A stretch of 64,000 nucleotides of DNA from Prostheceraeus crozeri (Eukaryota > Platyhelminthes > Polycladida > Euryleptidae), in NCBI GenBank assembly GCA_907163375.1, contig CAJQUW010001409.1, positions 496,001 to 560,000 on the forward strand. The letters run 5' to 3'. Below, piece by piece: positions 33,511 to 45,284 of this stretch. Under the pieces are notes generated by a model. That model had not been told where the DNA came from. It did no database searches and saw nothing but the letters and a program-made list of their open reading frames with translations. The translations under genes and the position numbers were made by a program. Position 1 is the stretch's first letter. Every line of letters starts with the position of its first letter.

Positions 33511-34093
33511 ATCCATCGGTTTCTTGGTGTTTTACAATATCCATTTTTAATTTCCTCAACTGTTGGTCACCTATCGGAGAGTGTCCTGTTCTGCTTCCAC
33601 TACCAGCATCTGTAGTCGGTACAAAAGCCTATACATGACGTATTAGGCGCCCGTGTTGAACGTGTGCGCGGCATTGTTTGAAATCAATATGGGTAGTATA
33701 TCAACAGCAAGAATGGATATTATGAGTTGCCAGTTATAGGGCCAAAGCTGATCCATTTTAATTCGCTGGCACGAGAAAACTCCATTGAGTTATTTTAGGA
33801 ACTGGTTAATTCAATGGCTACAGCAGCATTACATTTGTAAACCTACGGATTGGAGAATGTCGTCAGTCACCATCCAGATTGCTTCAATTAATTATTCAAA
33901 TTAGTAAGAATTATATTCTACTACAAATGACTGCTGGGATGATTTTCATCATCATATGAGAATAGTATTCACACCACTCAGTGAATTCATTTCTTCTCTT
34001 TGCAAAGTTAAAAATAAATTCCATCAAATTTTAAACATGGCTGTGCCCGTTTACCGCCGAGTCTGTCCATTAAAACGAAAATCCGAAATGGTA

Positions 34094-36420
34094 GAGGGGC
34101 GTATCCAGAATTTTCCAAATGGCGGGGGTACAATAATCTATTAATTTAATAGGCCTACCACAATGACTAGTAAGGTGTCTGCGATGGCTGAATCATCTGT
34201 CTCTTGTAATTCGATGAATGAACTGAATCGTTCAGATATCTCACTCGCTTCGTTCACGCTATCGAGTAATCAAGCTCAATTGACTTTGCGTGGATATATC
34301 AGTTGTTTCGTCAGCCTAAATTGAAAAAATGGACTTGTTAACTTCCTCAACGATGTGACGCGTCATCACCTTAGCAATGCATGAAATAATGTTATTTTGA
34401 TCAAGTGGTGACAGATATGAGTACATGGCGTTCTTCGGACAATTCTGAAGGTGATCTTTGAGCACTTGATCACGAAGCGCTGCTTTTTGTATCAGAGCAA
34501 GAAGAATTCCTCGTGTGTAGTCAATATCTGAAAATTCATTAGTACTTTGTAAAGCTCCGGAATTGCTATGCCCACGCAATGCAAGATTAAGTCGTCCACA
34601 TGCTTCGATTTCATGAATGATTGCTCACAGGATCTAGCGATTGCGTGCAATTTGTTGGGATTCATGTGTTTTTACAAGATCAGATACAAGGAAGACACAA
34701 GAGTTCACACAGACTTGGAAAGAATAAAAGTTACTGTACTTTGCAGATGTGTTTGAAACTTAGATAGTATTTTCGATTGCTCTTCTCTGTACAGGGTGTC
34801 CCGCAAGTCTTGACACAAGAAAAAATCCCATATTCCATTAATATTAATAATTTATTCTATGTTAAAGCAAATAACAGTAGACATAATGCATGAAAGTCAA
34901 AGGATGTGTTCAAAATCTCCTCCTCCGTTCACAGCACAAAACTCCAATTGATATCTCAACTCCATCAAGACTCGCAGAATGATATCTGGAGTAATCTGCT
35001 CACAGGCCTCCTGTATGCGCGACCGCAATTGATATGAGCTTTAATCTTTTTCTGAATACACCGTGGCTTTCGAGTGTTCCCAAAGGTAAAATCAAGCGGA
35101 GAAATGTCTGGACTTCTTGGCGGCCATTCAACCGTTCCTCTTCGACCAATCCAATGACCAGGAAATTGTTCATTCAAAAATTCACGAACATTGACCGAGA
35201 AATGAGCCGGGGCAACATCGGTTTGGAGACAATCAGGAACGTCGTTGTCTGGTAGACTTGGCAGCGCTTCGTTGCGTAACAGACTCAAAACATTTTCTCC
35301 CCAAACAGTGTCCTAAAAAAGAATGGACCAACAACCTGATCTTTCCAGATACCACACCATAAGACGTCTATTTCCTTGATCTATGAATCCATCAAATCAG
35401 TGAGGATTGCTTGATGACCAGTAGTGCGTGTTCTGTCTGTTAACCTCTACAGAAACGTAAAAGTTGGCTTCATCAGTAAATGAAGTTTCATATGGGAAGT
35501 CGTCATTTTCTTCGCAATGTTCATCGCCCAGGAACAAAATTCATTTCTTCTGTCCGGATCGTCTTCCGATAATTTTTGCATCAAATGTAATTTGTATAGC
35601 TGTCTGCCATGGAGTTTCAGAATGTGATGGATGCTTGTCTTTGAAATGTTGATTTCAGCGATGACACGGCGGATGGATTTTTTCGGACTGCACCCAAGAC
35701 TGCTGTACCGGTATGTTCATCAAAATCACTCTTCGAGGAGGACTACACCGGGCTTTGTCATGCACACTGCCTGTCTCCTTGAATTTTCTCAAACGTTTTG
35801 CGACACAACTGAAGCTGATGGGCTCACCTTCAGGATGGTTTTGATTGAGCATATCTGCTGTCTCTCGTGCTCCAATTACGGACCAACAAAATTACTTCAA
35901 TGCCCTCTTCAATTGTCAGCAACATGCTCGTTGATAAGACTACAAATGGAAATACGAATGACTAGCCAAACTATAAAAGAATATTGAGTTGCTACTCACA
36001 TGTTATTAACACAATGACTGATTGATTCATTTACGCAACTATTTGCCGTTGAGGATATTGAAGTTAAAAGTATTAATCAGAAAGAAACACGTACACATAC
36101 ACTGTGCACATAGAAACTCATAATTTCCTGTGTCCACACTTGCGGGACACCTTGTGTATGGGAATTTATAGTCATCACTGACACTGAGTTTCTTTACACT
36201 TATGTTCAAAAGTCAGCTTTCCTGATTTTCGGAAACGTTGAGGTTCAGCAATATCATGGTTCGAGCTGCGCTTTACATGCAAGTTTAACATAGAATCACT
36301 CTCTTTAACTGATCAGGATGAAGAAGATGCAAGTACATCAGGTTTAGGCACTTCAATACGTCTTCTTTTAACGACGAATTTGTCCACTTCTGTAGCAAAA
36401 ACTTGCTGCTTAGTCTTACC
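34094..36420 (-). mobile_element. hAT (ZMYM1/DUF4371-type) transposon remnant, split by a mariner
   Basis: Minus-strand pieces match the transposase that contains DUF4371. CGRLNLALRGH is followed by DHLQNCPKNAMYSY and VNKSIFSI, a stop where Leu is usual, then ADETTD. After a frameshift VNEASEISERFSSFIELQET follows. At 34094-34135 the + strand shows GGGGCGTATCCAGAATTTTC, the type of terminus such elements carry. A further piece at about 36200-36420 reads KFVVKRRRIEVPKPD and may be its N-terminus, displaced by the mariner at 34792-36154. The zinc-finger segment between is lost, and so is the other terminus. At least two frame breaks and one stop; inactive. Confidence 0.7.
34792..36154 (-). mobile_element. 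mariner element, 1.36 kb, degraded transposase
   Basis: The ends are inverted, GGTGTCCCGCAAGT at 34795 and its inverse near 36139-36152, with TA just outside (34790-34791 and 36157-36158). The minus strand holds pieces of the transposase. The N-terminus starts near 35930 with IEEGIEVILL, followed by the helix-turn-helix part with RLRKFKETGSVHDKAR (35655-35852). The catalytic part (34965-35288) has TDVAPAHFSVNVREFLNEQF with the second Asp, then EWPPRSPDISPLDF with the third. Length and ends are those of a full mariner, but the frame is broken in several places. It inserted into the hAT remnant, so it is the younger of the two. Confidence 0.85.
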
Positions 36421-36729
36421 AAGCAAGACGATGACTGAAGTGAAGATGTGTGTCCACGAGAAAGACAGTCATATTAAAATCAATAAATATGTGAATGACT
36501 CACGAGTGAAAACTCCCCGCCACAGAATTCTAGTGACAGCCAACCGTTACGCTTATCGCACGTGTGTGTAACAAGCGCCTCGCAAGTCACATTGTTTGAC
36601 GAATGTATTGAGACATTGATGCCGGAGTGCATTTTCTAATTTCATTTTCTTCTTAGTTATTAAAATAACATCTTTCAATGGGGCTATTCCCACGTTATAT
36701 TACCCCTGACTGCAAAAATGGAAAACTAT
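36421..36729. other. No gene seen
   Basis: Short AT-rich gap between the hAT remnant and the LINE remnant. No inverse of the hAT terminus seen here. Confidence 0.4.
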
Positions 36730-39510
36730 AAGAAAATGTCTCCTACATCGCTTTCCGTCGATATTTATCCATCTTTCTCTGATGGAGTGCACGATCACGA
36801 TCGTCGATGAGAATATTTGATGATGGCTTGAGCCATTCCGCACCAATTAAACGAAGATTTATGATACTTTCAGGAAACAACAGTAGAATAATTCACATAA
36901 AAAATTCTGAAACAAATCACTATCATCATCAATGCTAGGACATGAGTCAACTAGAGCGCACCAGTCGATAGACGAAGCGTACTCAGAAAATTTAGGAGCA
37001 TTTGCTAGAGAAAAAATTTTTCCGTATTTCAGGGTTGCCAAACTCGTCCAGAAAAAAATCCGGACGCTCTGATGTTATGTCATCAGAGTAAATATAAACA
37101 TTAATTGCCTTCTATACTTAACTGTGAATGGAAAATAATCATTATGCCTAAGATTGTCATCAATATCATGCGTATCTCTTTTCCTCGTCATTCATAAATG
37201 ACAGGTGATTTTGAATGAAAAATCGCAGCTTTTATGAACCCGCAATATATTCAATTAACAAATACATCAATAAATCTCAGAAGCCTTGAGAATATTTCAC
37301 AAATCCTTTTTAAAAATATAGGCAGTACAAAGCTATATAAAAATTGATCAGCGCGTCTATGATTTCGTTAAATGATTGAATCAACAAATCTATAAAAATA
37401 TACATTAGTGCGCCTATGGTTGGGTTATGAATCAACAAATCTATAAAGAATACAACGTTGCATCTGTGATTGCGTTACCAGAAAACAAGTCTACATAATA
37501 ATACATCACTGATAGACAAATGATCACTATCAATAAAAACACGTCAAGTATAAACAATCTAGCTCACTGAAATCTGTCCATAAAAACAATCCGATAAAAA
37601 ATTCTTCTTTGGCAAAAACAATTCTTTAAATAGACTAAAAATTTACGTTCATGATTCTTCATCATCACTAGCACTATCGTGCTCATATGATTGGAAGTAT
37701 CGCCGGGATGAGCTTCGAGCTAAGTCGATGAGGGACTGAGTTACTGAAAAATGTTGTAATCCATCGATATTTTTCAAGTGGAGATCGCACTCGCGGATAC
37801 CGTTCAGAGTTTCGGGTTGGAGACGATTTCTCTCCTTTGTGACTGCAGCTGCATTTTACACTAAATCCTCTTCCCTCAGCAGCATTGTGTGGCTGAAAAC
37901 AAAGCAATGCCTGCACAAGAACTTTGATCAGCGGATATTTGTGCTTTTCGAATATCTTGCTCCAATAAGCATCTAGCCGTTCTTCTTTGAGTGGCTGAAC
38001 ATCATTGTTGATTGCCAGCTGTTTCCATTCCTCGATTAATGGTTGCATGTCATCAACTTTTATTGTGGGAATGAGACCTGCAAGAAACGTCAAGTTTTTC
38101 AATTTTGTTGTCCTTATCCGACTGAAACGTGCGGTTTTGTGGACACAGCAATGTCAACTTTCGCCACAAACGCATGTGTTCTTTTTGATCAAGTTTGAGA
38201 TTGCTCATGGTTGCGTGGAAAGTCTCCAAATAAAAACCCTTCGCTTCGAGTTTGAAATGGGTCATTTCGCAGACTGCAAATTTTTCAGACATAAACGTCG
38301 GTTCGGTGGCCAATGTCAACGTCTGATGACTGATTTTCAGTGGCCGTGCTTGATGTTGAAATCTTCGACACAACGATGTCTACACAGACAGAAGGCAGCA
38401 AAAATCGTCCGCCTAGAGAAACCATCATACCACAAATTCTATACACATACTCCGGCCCAATGGGATCGTCTCTCTGTAAAAATAATTGCATTTCCTGAAA
38501 TAGGGGAAGTGCTTCCGATAGAAAAAGGAGGTAGATGTCTGTCTTCTTTGATGCAAATGCGCTGCGAAGTCGCTCATACCGATCATTCTTTGCCAAATCT
38601 GCCAATCCTTTTTTGGACAAATAGTGGACGAAATAGGTTCGAATATTTGTGCAAATCCAAGAAGTAAACTGTTATGACAACAGCATAGTACATGTATAAA
38701 ATTACCCAAATTGGACCCTAGTAGTCTGTGAAAAAAGCAGTTTGCAAAAATGATACGGATGAATCAGCTTTAGTCCAAAGCAAGTAGTTGAATGATTTTA
38801 GACGGGTAGAGAAATAACTGACGAACATTAGTATGGATTCGATAAAAATCCGGAAATTTGATGGTTTTGACAAAAAATCCGGACTTCAGCAGATTCTGTC
38901 AAAAAATCCGGACATCAGCAGATTCTGTCAAAAAATCCGGACAATCCGGACGTATGGCAACCCTGGTATTTCCTTCTTCTTATAACACAGACAGGTTCAT
39001 GTACGCAATGGTCTCAGTTTCACAGGGGAGGAAGTGTAGTTGGTTTACAATCAATGAAAAAATTGAAAAACAAATTGGCCAAATGCATGCTGTCTACTTG
39101 TTGGGAATCAATCATAGGCGTAACAGAAAGTAATCTGTAATGTAGTCGCATTGATTAAGAAGATCATTGAAGTCACCACTTATCACAAATCGAGTGTCAG
39201 TTCCAAATTGAATCAGCATACAATTGACGATTGTAGTCAGCGAAGAAATGGCTTCATCATCATCAGCACCTCAATTGTACCCGAGAGGGTGATGTCTTAT
39301 CACCCAGGCTAGTCACATTTCTTTGATAAATAAGCACACATTTTCTGAGTATGATACCAATGGCGACAAAATCGCATTACAATCATCGATAAAAGCAACA
39401 ATAATTTTGCCAAAGATAACACACTTATTCCTCTTCCATGACAACTGTTGCGATCAGGCCTCCGGAGGCGATAGTCACAAACTTCAATTGAGCAATCTTG
39501 AAACAAGACT
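36730..39510 (-). mobile_element. LINE remnant (endonuclease and linker), split by a DNA transposon
   Basis: Two minus-strand parts flank the element at 37030-38965. The upstream part (38972-39510) reads VCDYRLRRPDRNS and, in another frame, RFVISGDFNDLLNQ, the GDFN block of the APE-type endonuclease. The downstream part (36730-37023) reads ASSIDWCALVDSC, then a frameshift, then WLKPSSNILIDDRDRA and KMDKYRRK. This is typical of the stretch between endonuclease and reverse transcriptase in Jockey/CR1-like elements. The reverse transcriptase is absent, so the 3' half was deleted. Several frame breaks. Confidence 0.6.
37030..38965 (-). mobile_element. hAT-like DNA transposon, 1.9 kb, degraded
   Basis: CAGGGTTGCCA at 37030 is inverted at 38955-38965. 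Both ends continue with repeated AAAATCCGGAC motifs (three copies at 38865-38945). It is flanked by a 6-bp direct repeat GTATTT (37024-37029 and 38966-38971). The minus strand holds transposase pieces in several frames. RYERLRSAF and LPLFQEMQLFLQRDDP come first. Then, after breaks, WKQLAINNDVQPL, YWSKIFEKHKYPLIKVLVQA and GFSVKC occur, the last resembling the C-terminal hAT dimerisation region (usually ...NA-x-x-ERGFS). The N-terminal half is missing, so this is an internally deleted copy. The 6-bp duplication is shorter than the 8 bp of classical hAT. Confidence 0.7.
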
Positions 39511-41415
39511 CCTATGTGATAACATATGAATTGGCGGAAAAGTTTGAAAAATTTGGGAAGATAAAGTTACCGGCATAAGTTCTAACGACATCAAACAGCT
39601 ATAGTTTTGATGTCGTGTGTAGCTTTAACTCTACCCTTTATCAATAGCTACACGCGTTGATTGCGTTAACAACCGATTCTTTGATTATCGACACCTACAT
39701 AACCAGCTTAGGTTTTCCAAGCACGAGTACACTGATGAGCTAGATCAACTGAATTAACATTGAAGTGATAGAGAATGCGGTGGCAATCATGCGTCAGTTG
39801 AATTTTCAATCGTTGAAATTAATCACATGCAACTATGCAGAGATGAATGAAGATTCACAGACGATGTTCTACCATGCTTGCCATTCAATCAAGGAAGTTG
39901 ACTAGTGTTGCTGAAATAGGGCAACTCTTCATGAAAATTAACATCGCATATATTGCATCAGTTGCATGCGATCACCAATTTTAAATGTGCAATGCTTGGA
40001 AGTGCACGTCTTGTGCATGGTCAATAGTTTCAGAACTATATGAAAAACATTTGCATAGGAATGAATGGAAGCAGCGTAAGTTTTGACTACTGCTTCAATA
40101 CGGCTCATTTTCGTGCCCACTTCAATACAGCAACAAAGCAACGGAACTCACAAATATGAACTACGAAAATTTAAATCTACCGCAAATCACCATTAAAGAT
40201 CATAACAAAAAACACCATAATTTAAACAAAAATGAGTTTCTTGCAGTTTTCTCAAAATTCAGCTCTTCTTTTCCAATAAATGCAACCCATGGCGTTAAAA
40301 GATATTTTACATATACAGTGAAGTCATAATCAAGTAGTTATCTGCTATATTAAGCGTCTTTCTCATCAATAAAGTCATTTATGCATCTCTTGTCCAATTT
40401 AAAAATACCAATTTAAAAATACCAATTCTAGGCCTGTTGGTAAATTTAGCACACATTTTCCTCTCAATTCTGTGTTTTCTGAATCTCTGCATGTAGATGG
40501 AACTAGTAAGCACCTGAATTCGATTGATGAATCTCAAATACTTCAGCAATCAACACAAAACAGACGTCCCTTTGAAGACAATATGAGATCGACACAATAA
40601 TGAGAAAGTACCTCCAAAACTGTTCAACAGAATGAGGTTGCAAGCTATAATGATTCTCATCATTTGACAAGTTGTCGTACAGCTAACTTGATCTATTCGT
40701 AGGATCCGGTGGGAAATATGAGAAAATCACATGAGCACACGACCTTATTATTTCAATCTCATATCAAGGATTTGGCATCGACATCAGCATCGCATTCGGA
40801 ATGAAAGTTGGCATCCACATTCGCAAGATCATACCTTCGAGAGGTTACAAGAGGTGTAGGGGTATGACCTTACACATGAGGTTAAGGTGAGTAATGGACT
40901 TAGTAGCACTCAAGGCGACAGCGGCTTGAGATACAACTCTGCTACGCATAGCTTTGTTCAGAGGGGATCATTCATGAGTTGAACAAGTGCGAATACATAC
41001 TCAACTGTGAGGCAAATTTGAAAAGCATCCTAGTGCATTTTTATAAAGCAACCTTTAAGCGGATGATTTAATGGGCGCAAATTTAAGTTTCGATTTTGTG
41101 AGGCGCCGAGAAATTTCTGAAGTGTTTCTTGAGAAGTTCTTCTCTATCAAGCCCTTTCACTCCAGCCAGTGCAAATTTTTCTTAATATCTTTATTCTAGT
41201 ATTTCAATTGTATGCCTGTGCAATAAATATTCTTGATCCTCAACCGATATACCCCTCTCGTGGCCAGATTTTACTAATCTGCGAGAAAGTTCAATTTTGA
41301 GGGAAAATCCGAAGTACTATAGGAAGTTCTGACTAAATAGCAGTCGACAAATATGAGCAGCATCATCAGTCATATTGAATGCAGTCAATAATGGTCAACG
41401 TCAATCAGTGTCAAC
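39511..41415. other. No gene seen
   Basis: AT-rich. A small hairpin lies near 39579-39616 (ACGACATCAAA and its inverse). No coding signal. Confidence 0.4.
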
Positions 41416-41819
41416 GTAAAGATCAGGGATATCTAGACTACGGGATGCGAAGGCTCAATACTGAGTGATCTGAAATCTTACGAGGTGCGGCCTGACATGC
41501 AATTGCCATTTTCTAATGTATTTGATATCTAGCGTCACACACCGAGCGTGAGAATTATGTGCAACGCCGTCAACTGTCACAGATCTGTGATCAGTCTCAA
41601 TGTTATGCACTCCAAAACTCAATGGGGAAGTTTCTTAAACAACAAATTAGTAAAATGCGTCATCTCTCGAGTTGACTGGAACGCGTTGTCAGCATCACTG
41701 TGATTCACCTCGGAAATGCTGTACACTGCACTTTTGTGTAGACTTTTTCCTGCGCAGCTATCGATTACTACACGAGTTTATTATGTTAGACCAAAGCAAC
41801 ATCGCCTCAGATTGAACAT

Positions 41820-42254
41820 ATGGGTTGGAAATGCTGTGTGCCTCTGTATCGCTCGGGCTATAAGACCAATATACATGTACAAGAAAAGGTTTCTTTCTAT
41901 GCTTTTCCGACGGATAATGATCAAAAAATTAAGTGGTTACGTTCAATCAAACGTGCTGACCTGGATAAATTTGGCATTAAGCATGATTATGTACCAACGG
42001 AATCATCTCGTGTCTGCTCTCGTCACTTCTGTTGGAAGGATTTTATTCGCGAAAGCTGTGATACAAACGTCACAAGGTTATCGAAGCGTCATCGATCTGA
42101 ATTGAAAATTCTTCAGTTTAAACTCGCAATTCCTTCTATTTTTGAAGACTATCCCACTTCATCACAACCAACGACATCTACAGAAAGTGCACAACGGCAT
42201 GATCCTCCAACAGCATCTTCACGATTTCAGAGACAAATTAAGCTGACCACCTGA
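41820..42254 (+). pseudogene. P-element transposase, THAP domain part
   Basis: A 144-codon frame starting MGWKCCVPLYRSGYKT. The THAP zinc finger is C-x(2-4)-C ... C-x2-H. Here the VCSRHF pair is intact, and so are FYAFP and the W of KWLRSI. The residue where CCVPLC is usual reads Tyr, so one zinc ligand is probably lost. After the domain the sequence becomes Ser/Thr/Pro-rich and stops. The DNA-binding domain recognises the element's own ends. It is followed, out of frame, by the next transposase segment. Confidence 0.8.
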
Positions 42255-42261
42255 AAGATAT

Positions 42262-42653
42262 CGAAGAGAATTTTTTCTTGTCTGACCGACTGGATGGGTT
42301 TGACAGTCTATGTCAACGACTTCCTAGTATATCCCTGCCATCAGATTTTTCATTTTATCAAAAATCCGATTGTGTACTATTCCTCTATATTCCAGCTGAA
42401 TCTTTCGACCGCGGAGGTACTCCAGGGATTCAATGTTTTGTGCGGATTTTTAGAGACATGACTTTCGATTGCTTCAATGGTGGCTGCAGATTGAATTCCA
42501 GCTTGTTTTCCCATCTTCTCGAAGTCAAAGATAATTTCTTCAGAAACAGAGATAGCCAACGTACTCGCCACAATAAAATCGTTTTCATCATCGAATAATG
42601 ATAGTGACGTGAATATTCTTATTGAAATTGCGCGAAATTCATTACAACAGTGT
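42262..42653 (+). pseudogene. P-element transposase, segment before the nested insert
   Basis: The frame at 42278-42598 begins MSDRLDGFDSLCQRLPSISL and contains DNFFRNRDSQRTRHNKIVFI. A shifted frame then gives FARNSLQQCLV just before the nested element. This matches the part of THAP-type P transposases between the DNA-binding domain and the catalytic core. The insertion at 42662 cuts it at LQQCLV, and the reading resumes at 44302 with QLQDENPDFIG. Confidence 0.65.
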
Positions 42654-42661
42654 CTGGTACA

Positions 42662-44301
42662 CAGAGGCGTCGCTAAGGACACATCATTGGGGGGGGGGTG
42701 TTTGCTAAATTTTACCTGATTTACAACTAAGAACCAAAATTTACCTGATTATTGCACACACGCATACTCACACACACATTCCAACATGTTTCATGATTAT
42801 AACCTGCAGAAGAGGTACCTAGTCATCTAATCGGCCGGAAATGACGCCTATAAATGAAAAATAATTTAATTGGTGGTTCATACGAATATTATTCATATTG
42901 AGTAGTCTCGACTGCTAAGGAAATTTTCGATGGTGTTTGCATCGAGAAAGTTAACACGCTGTTAACAATAAACTTCTACGCACAGAGATGACGGTGTGCC
43001 TTATTCATACCGTGCGCTTTCCGCGGTGCGCGTGTGACTGACGCGGTATGAGGAAGGTTCGATGAAATCCACCGTAGAAATGACGTCATCTCCTCAAGGG
43101 ACAACGCAATAGCCAGAACATATATGAATCAACGGCTAAATACACTACACAGCTAGGCAGAATGAGTTGCAGGCGTCAGGTGATTCAGTGCCAATATTCA
43201 CTGGCCACATTATAGGTAGGGTACTGGAATTACATTTCAATTGCACTTAGATATTTTTAATTTAGCAGAGCTAACTCACATCGCCTTATGCTCCAATTTT
43301 TAAGAAATTGCAAGGCGACTGTTCCTCCCACAGAATTAGATTCATCTACGCGCGCTTCGGTTTCCTAGAAAGGAAGAGTTATATGTAACCTTAATATCGA
43401 AATGGTACATCACAGAATTAGACAACTTGCTCCTTCTCGAATGGATAATTCGTGTAATCGCTTGCTATTGGAAATGGCAAACAATAAGCTGTCAGCAGAG
43501 GACAACAGAGCCAGTGAGAGATGCGTGCGTGCTGTGATATCACTCCTCGCACACACCAAAACACACATCGATGCCTGGCTTCCATTCAATGTATGCACCA
43601 TACAGTGAGCAATGCCGAGGAGAGGATGTGAAATCATCAAGTGAACTAATTTTCGTACGCCTGCTACTTTCTTTAATAATGATCGGAAGGGCCAATATTA
43701 TGGAGAAAACGCATGGGCAATGATCTGAATTCTTCGAATCTGAAGGAATTTTGGCAATCGAAGCATTTTGCTGGGACTCACATTAATCCTTTTAATCCTC
43801 ACATTCACATTAATCGCTTTTTTTCCTATCTCTGTAAGGTATAAGGAATTCCTTTTTGCCCACCTAATAGGTTCCTCAATGTGCCGTCCATCACATTCTT
43901 CTATCACACTCATTAATCACACTTCTAGCAAACCGAAGCAGATAAACAAAATATTTAATTCTGTGGTTCCTCCTGCTCGCATATACAGTCATCCCGGGTA
44001 GAGGTCGTTTTCAGCGCGCTATGTTTGACCGCTTTCGCGTGACAAATCAATATCATCGACAGCAACTAACCATATACTTTCTGGTGTCTAGAAAGGGTAA
44101 GAATTTCCCGACATTATGAATTGTTTTTGTGACAGGACGTGTTTTTGTGGCTAAGAACAACGGCAGTGAATATTGGAGCTGAATCGCCGGCAAACCGGCG
44201 GTTTACCTGACATTTCTCATTTTACCTGAATCTTTTAATAATTTCATATTGGGGGGGTGTCACGGTCCCCCACACCCCCCCCCCCGGTCGCGACGCCTCT
44301 G
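42662..44301. mobile_element. Nested DNA transposon with CAGAGGCGTCGC ends, 1640 bp
   Basis: CAGAGGCGTCGC at 42662-42673 and its inverse at 44290-44301 are perfect inverted ends. Each is followed inward by long G or C runs (42690 region and 44254-44285). The flanking 8-bp repeat CTGGTACA (42654-42661 and 44302-44309) is perfect. That suggests hAT or P superfamily, and the TTTACCTGA motif occurs inside both ends. No transposase is recognisable, so it is non-autonomous. It carries a further MITE at 43329-43965. Confidence 0.88.
43329..43965. mobile_element. CACAGAATTA-family MITE nested inside the nested transposon, 637 bp
   Basis: Starts CACAGAATTAGATTCATC and ends with TATTTAATTCTGTG. The outer 10 bases CACAGAATTA are a perfect inverted repeat. 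It is flanked by a perfect 8-bp repeat GTTCCTCC (43321-43328 and 43966-43973). It is the complete reference copy for the relatives at 28375-29404 and 18768-18975. The frames on both strands within it are shadows of non-coding sequence. Confidence 0.9.
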
Positions 44302-45284
44302 CTGGTACAACTCCAGGACGAAAATCCTGATTTCATTGGATTAAATCCTGATTTCATTCAAAGTCAGTACATGCACGGCGTTACTCACCGAGCCTTATTT
44401 TGATTTTTTTATGGAGTATGACTATCTTCGTTGTACAAATGGCTGCGTCAATTATTTTGTCTTCCAACTCAAAAGTGGCTTCAAAACATGTCTTCCGGTA
44501 CTACGGTATATCCATTCCTACTTGATCGAGAGTACATCAAATCACGTGTAGCTGCATTTCAAGATGTTGAAAAGGTCGTTCTACTGATGATCGACGAGGT
44601 CTACTATGTAGCGAGTCGAGTAGAATTATCAAAAGGTACTGTTCAAACTACTGTTCTATCGGATCGCGATACTCAAAATGACTTTGAGCACACCTGGCTT
44701 GCAGCACGACTCAATTGCGTTTGCATAACGACTCAATTGATGAGGTATCCATTGCACGTCGAAATGTGATTTTCTATGTTGCAGGATACATTGGCAGATC
44801 GATCAGTCGACTGCATCACTGTGAAGCTTGTAAGTTGCTTCTTCTTGAGCCCTCTTCCGTAGAATCGACATCTGATAATGAGAGTCATGCAGATAATGAG
44901 CTCGAAACTTTTATTTCCTTGGCAGATAAAGGCGGTCTTTCTTACCCATCTGAACTGAATTTTATAATTTGTATGATTTCTTATGTTTTGTACCTCGAGA
45001 TCATCGAAGACAGGGATATTTTCACAAAATTTCTTTCTTGTGGTGATCAGAAGAATGCGTTTATTCATTCAGTTGCAAACGTCGTGCAACATCATGACAT
45101 GTTCAATCATTTGTATGATATTTCATGTCCACGAGGACATAAGATTTTTGATGTGATAAACTGTAAACTGTTCAACTGTTTCATGAAAAACCTGATCAAG
45201 AAATTGCATCCTGCAAGAGGTGAACCTGTAGTTAATTCATCTCAAACACGGAAGTTAAAGAAATTATCTTCCAATAAAAAGTAA
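44302..45284 (+). pseudogene. P-element transposase, catalytic remnant and C-terminal domain
   Basis: After the nested insert the + strand reads QLQDENPDFIG, breaks, and continues from 44431 with VVLLMIDEVYYVASRVELSK, an acidic block typical of the P catalytic core. It then jumps to LAARLNCVCIT. Overlapping in another frame (44715-45284) is RRNVIFYVAGYIGRSI with CEACKLLL, then FISLADKGGLSYPSEL, and it ends KLKKLSSNKK. This is the conserved C-terminal part of THAP-type transposases. Compared with the family, a large piece of the core is missing between VELSKGTV and the HLAARLN-like block. Confidence 0.75.

Larger units (their letters stand above)
32451..34093. other. No gene seen
   Basis: Holds dispersed repeat copy B (32775-32908) and an internal duplication (33310-33510). 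No coding signal recognised. Confidence 0.4.

Noticed and set aside
38005-38667. 220-codon + strand frame
   Set aside because: It is antisense to the recognisable hAT-like transposase pieces on the minus strand and has no motif of its own.
43402-43640. Overlapping 68-76 codon frames on both strands
   Set aside because: They fall inside the non-coding MITE and recur, broken, in its other copies.
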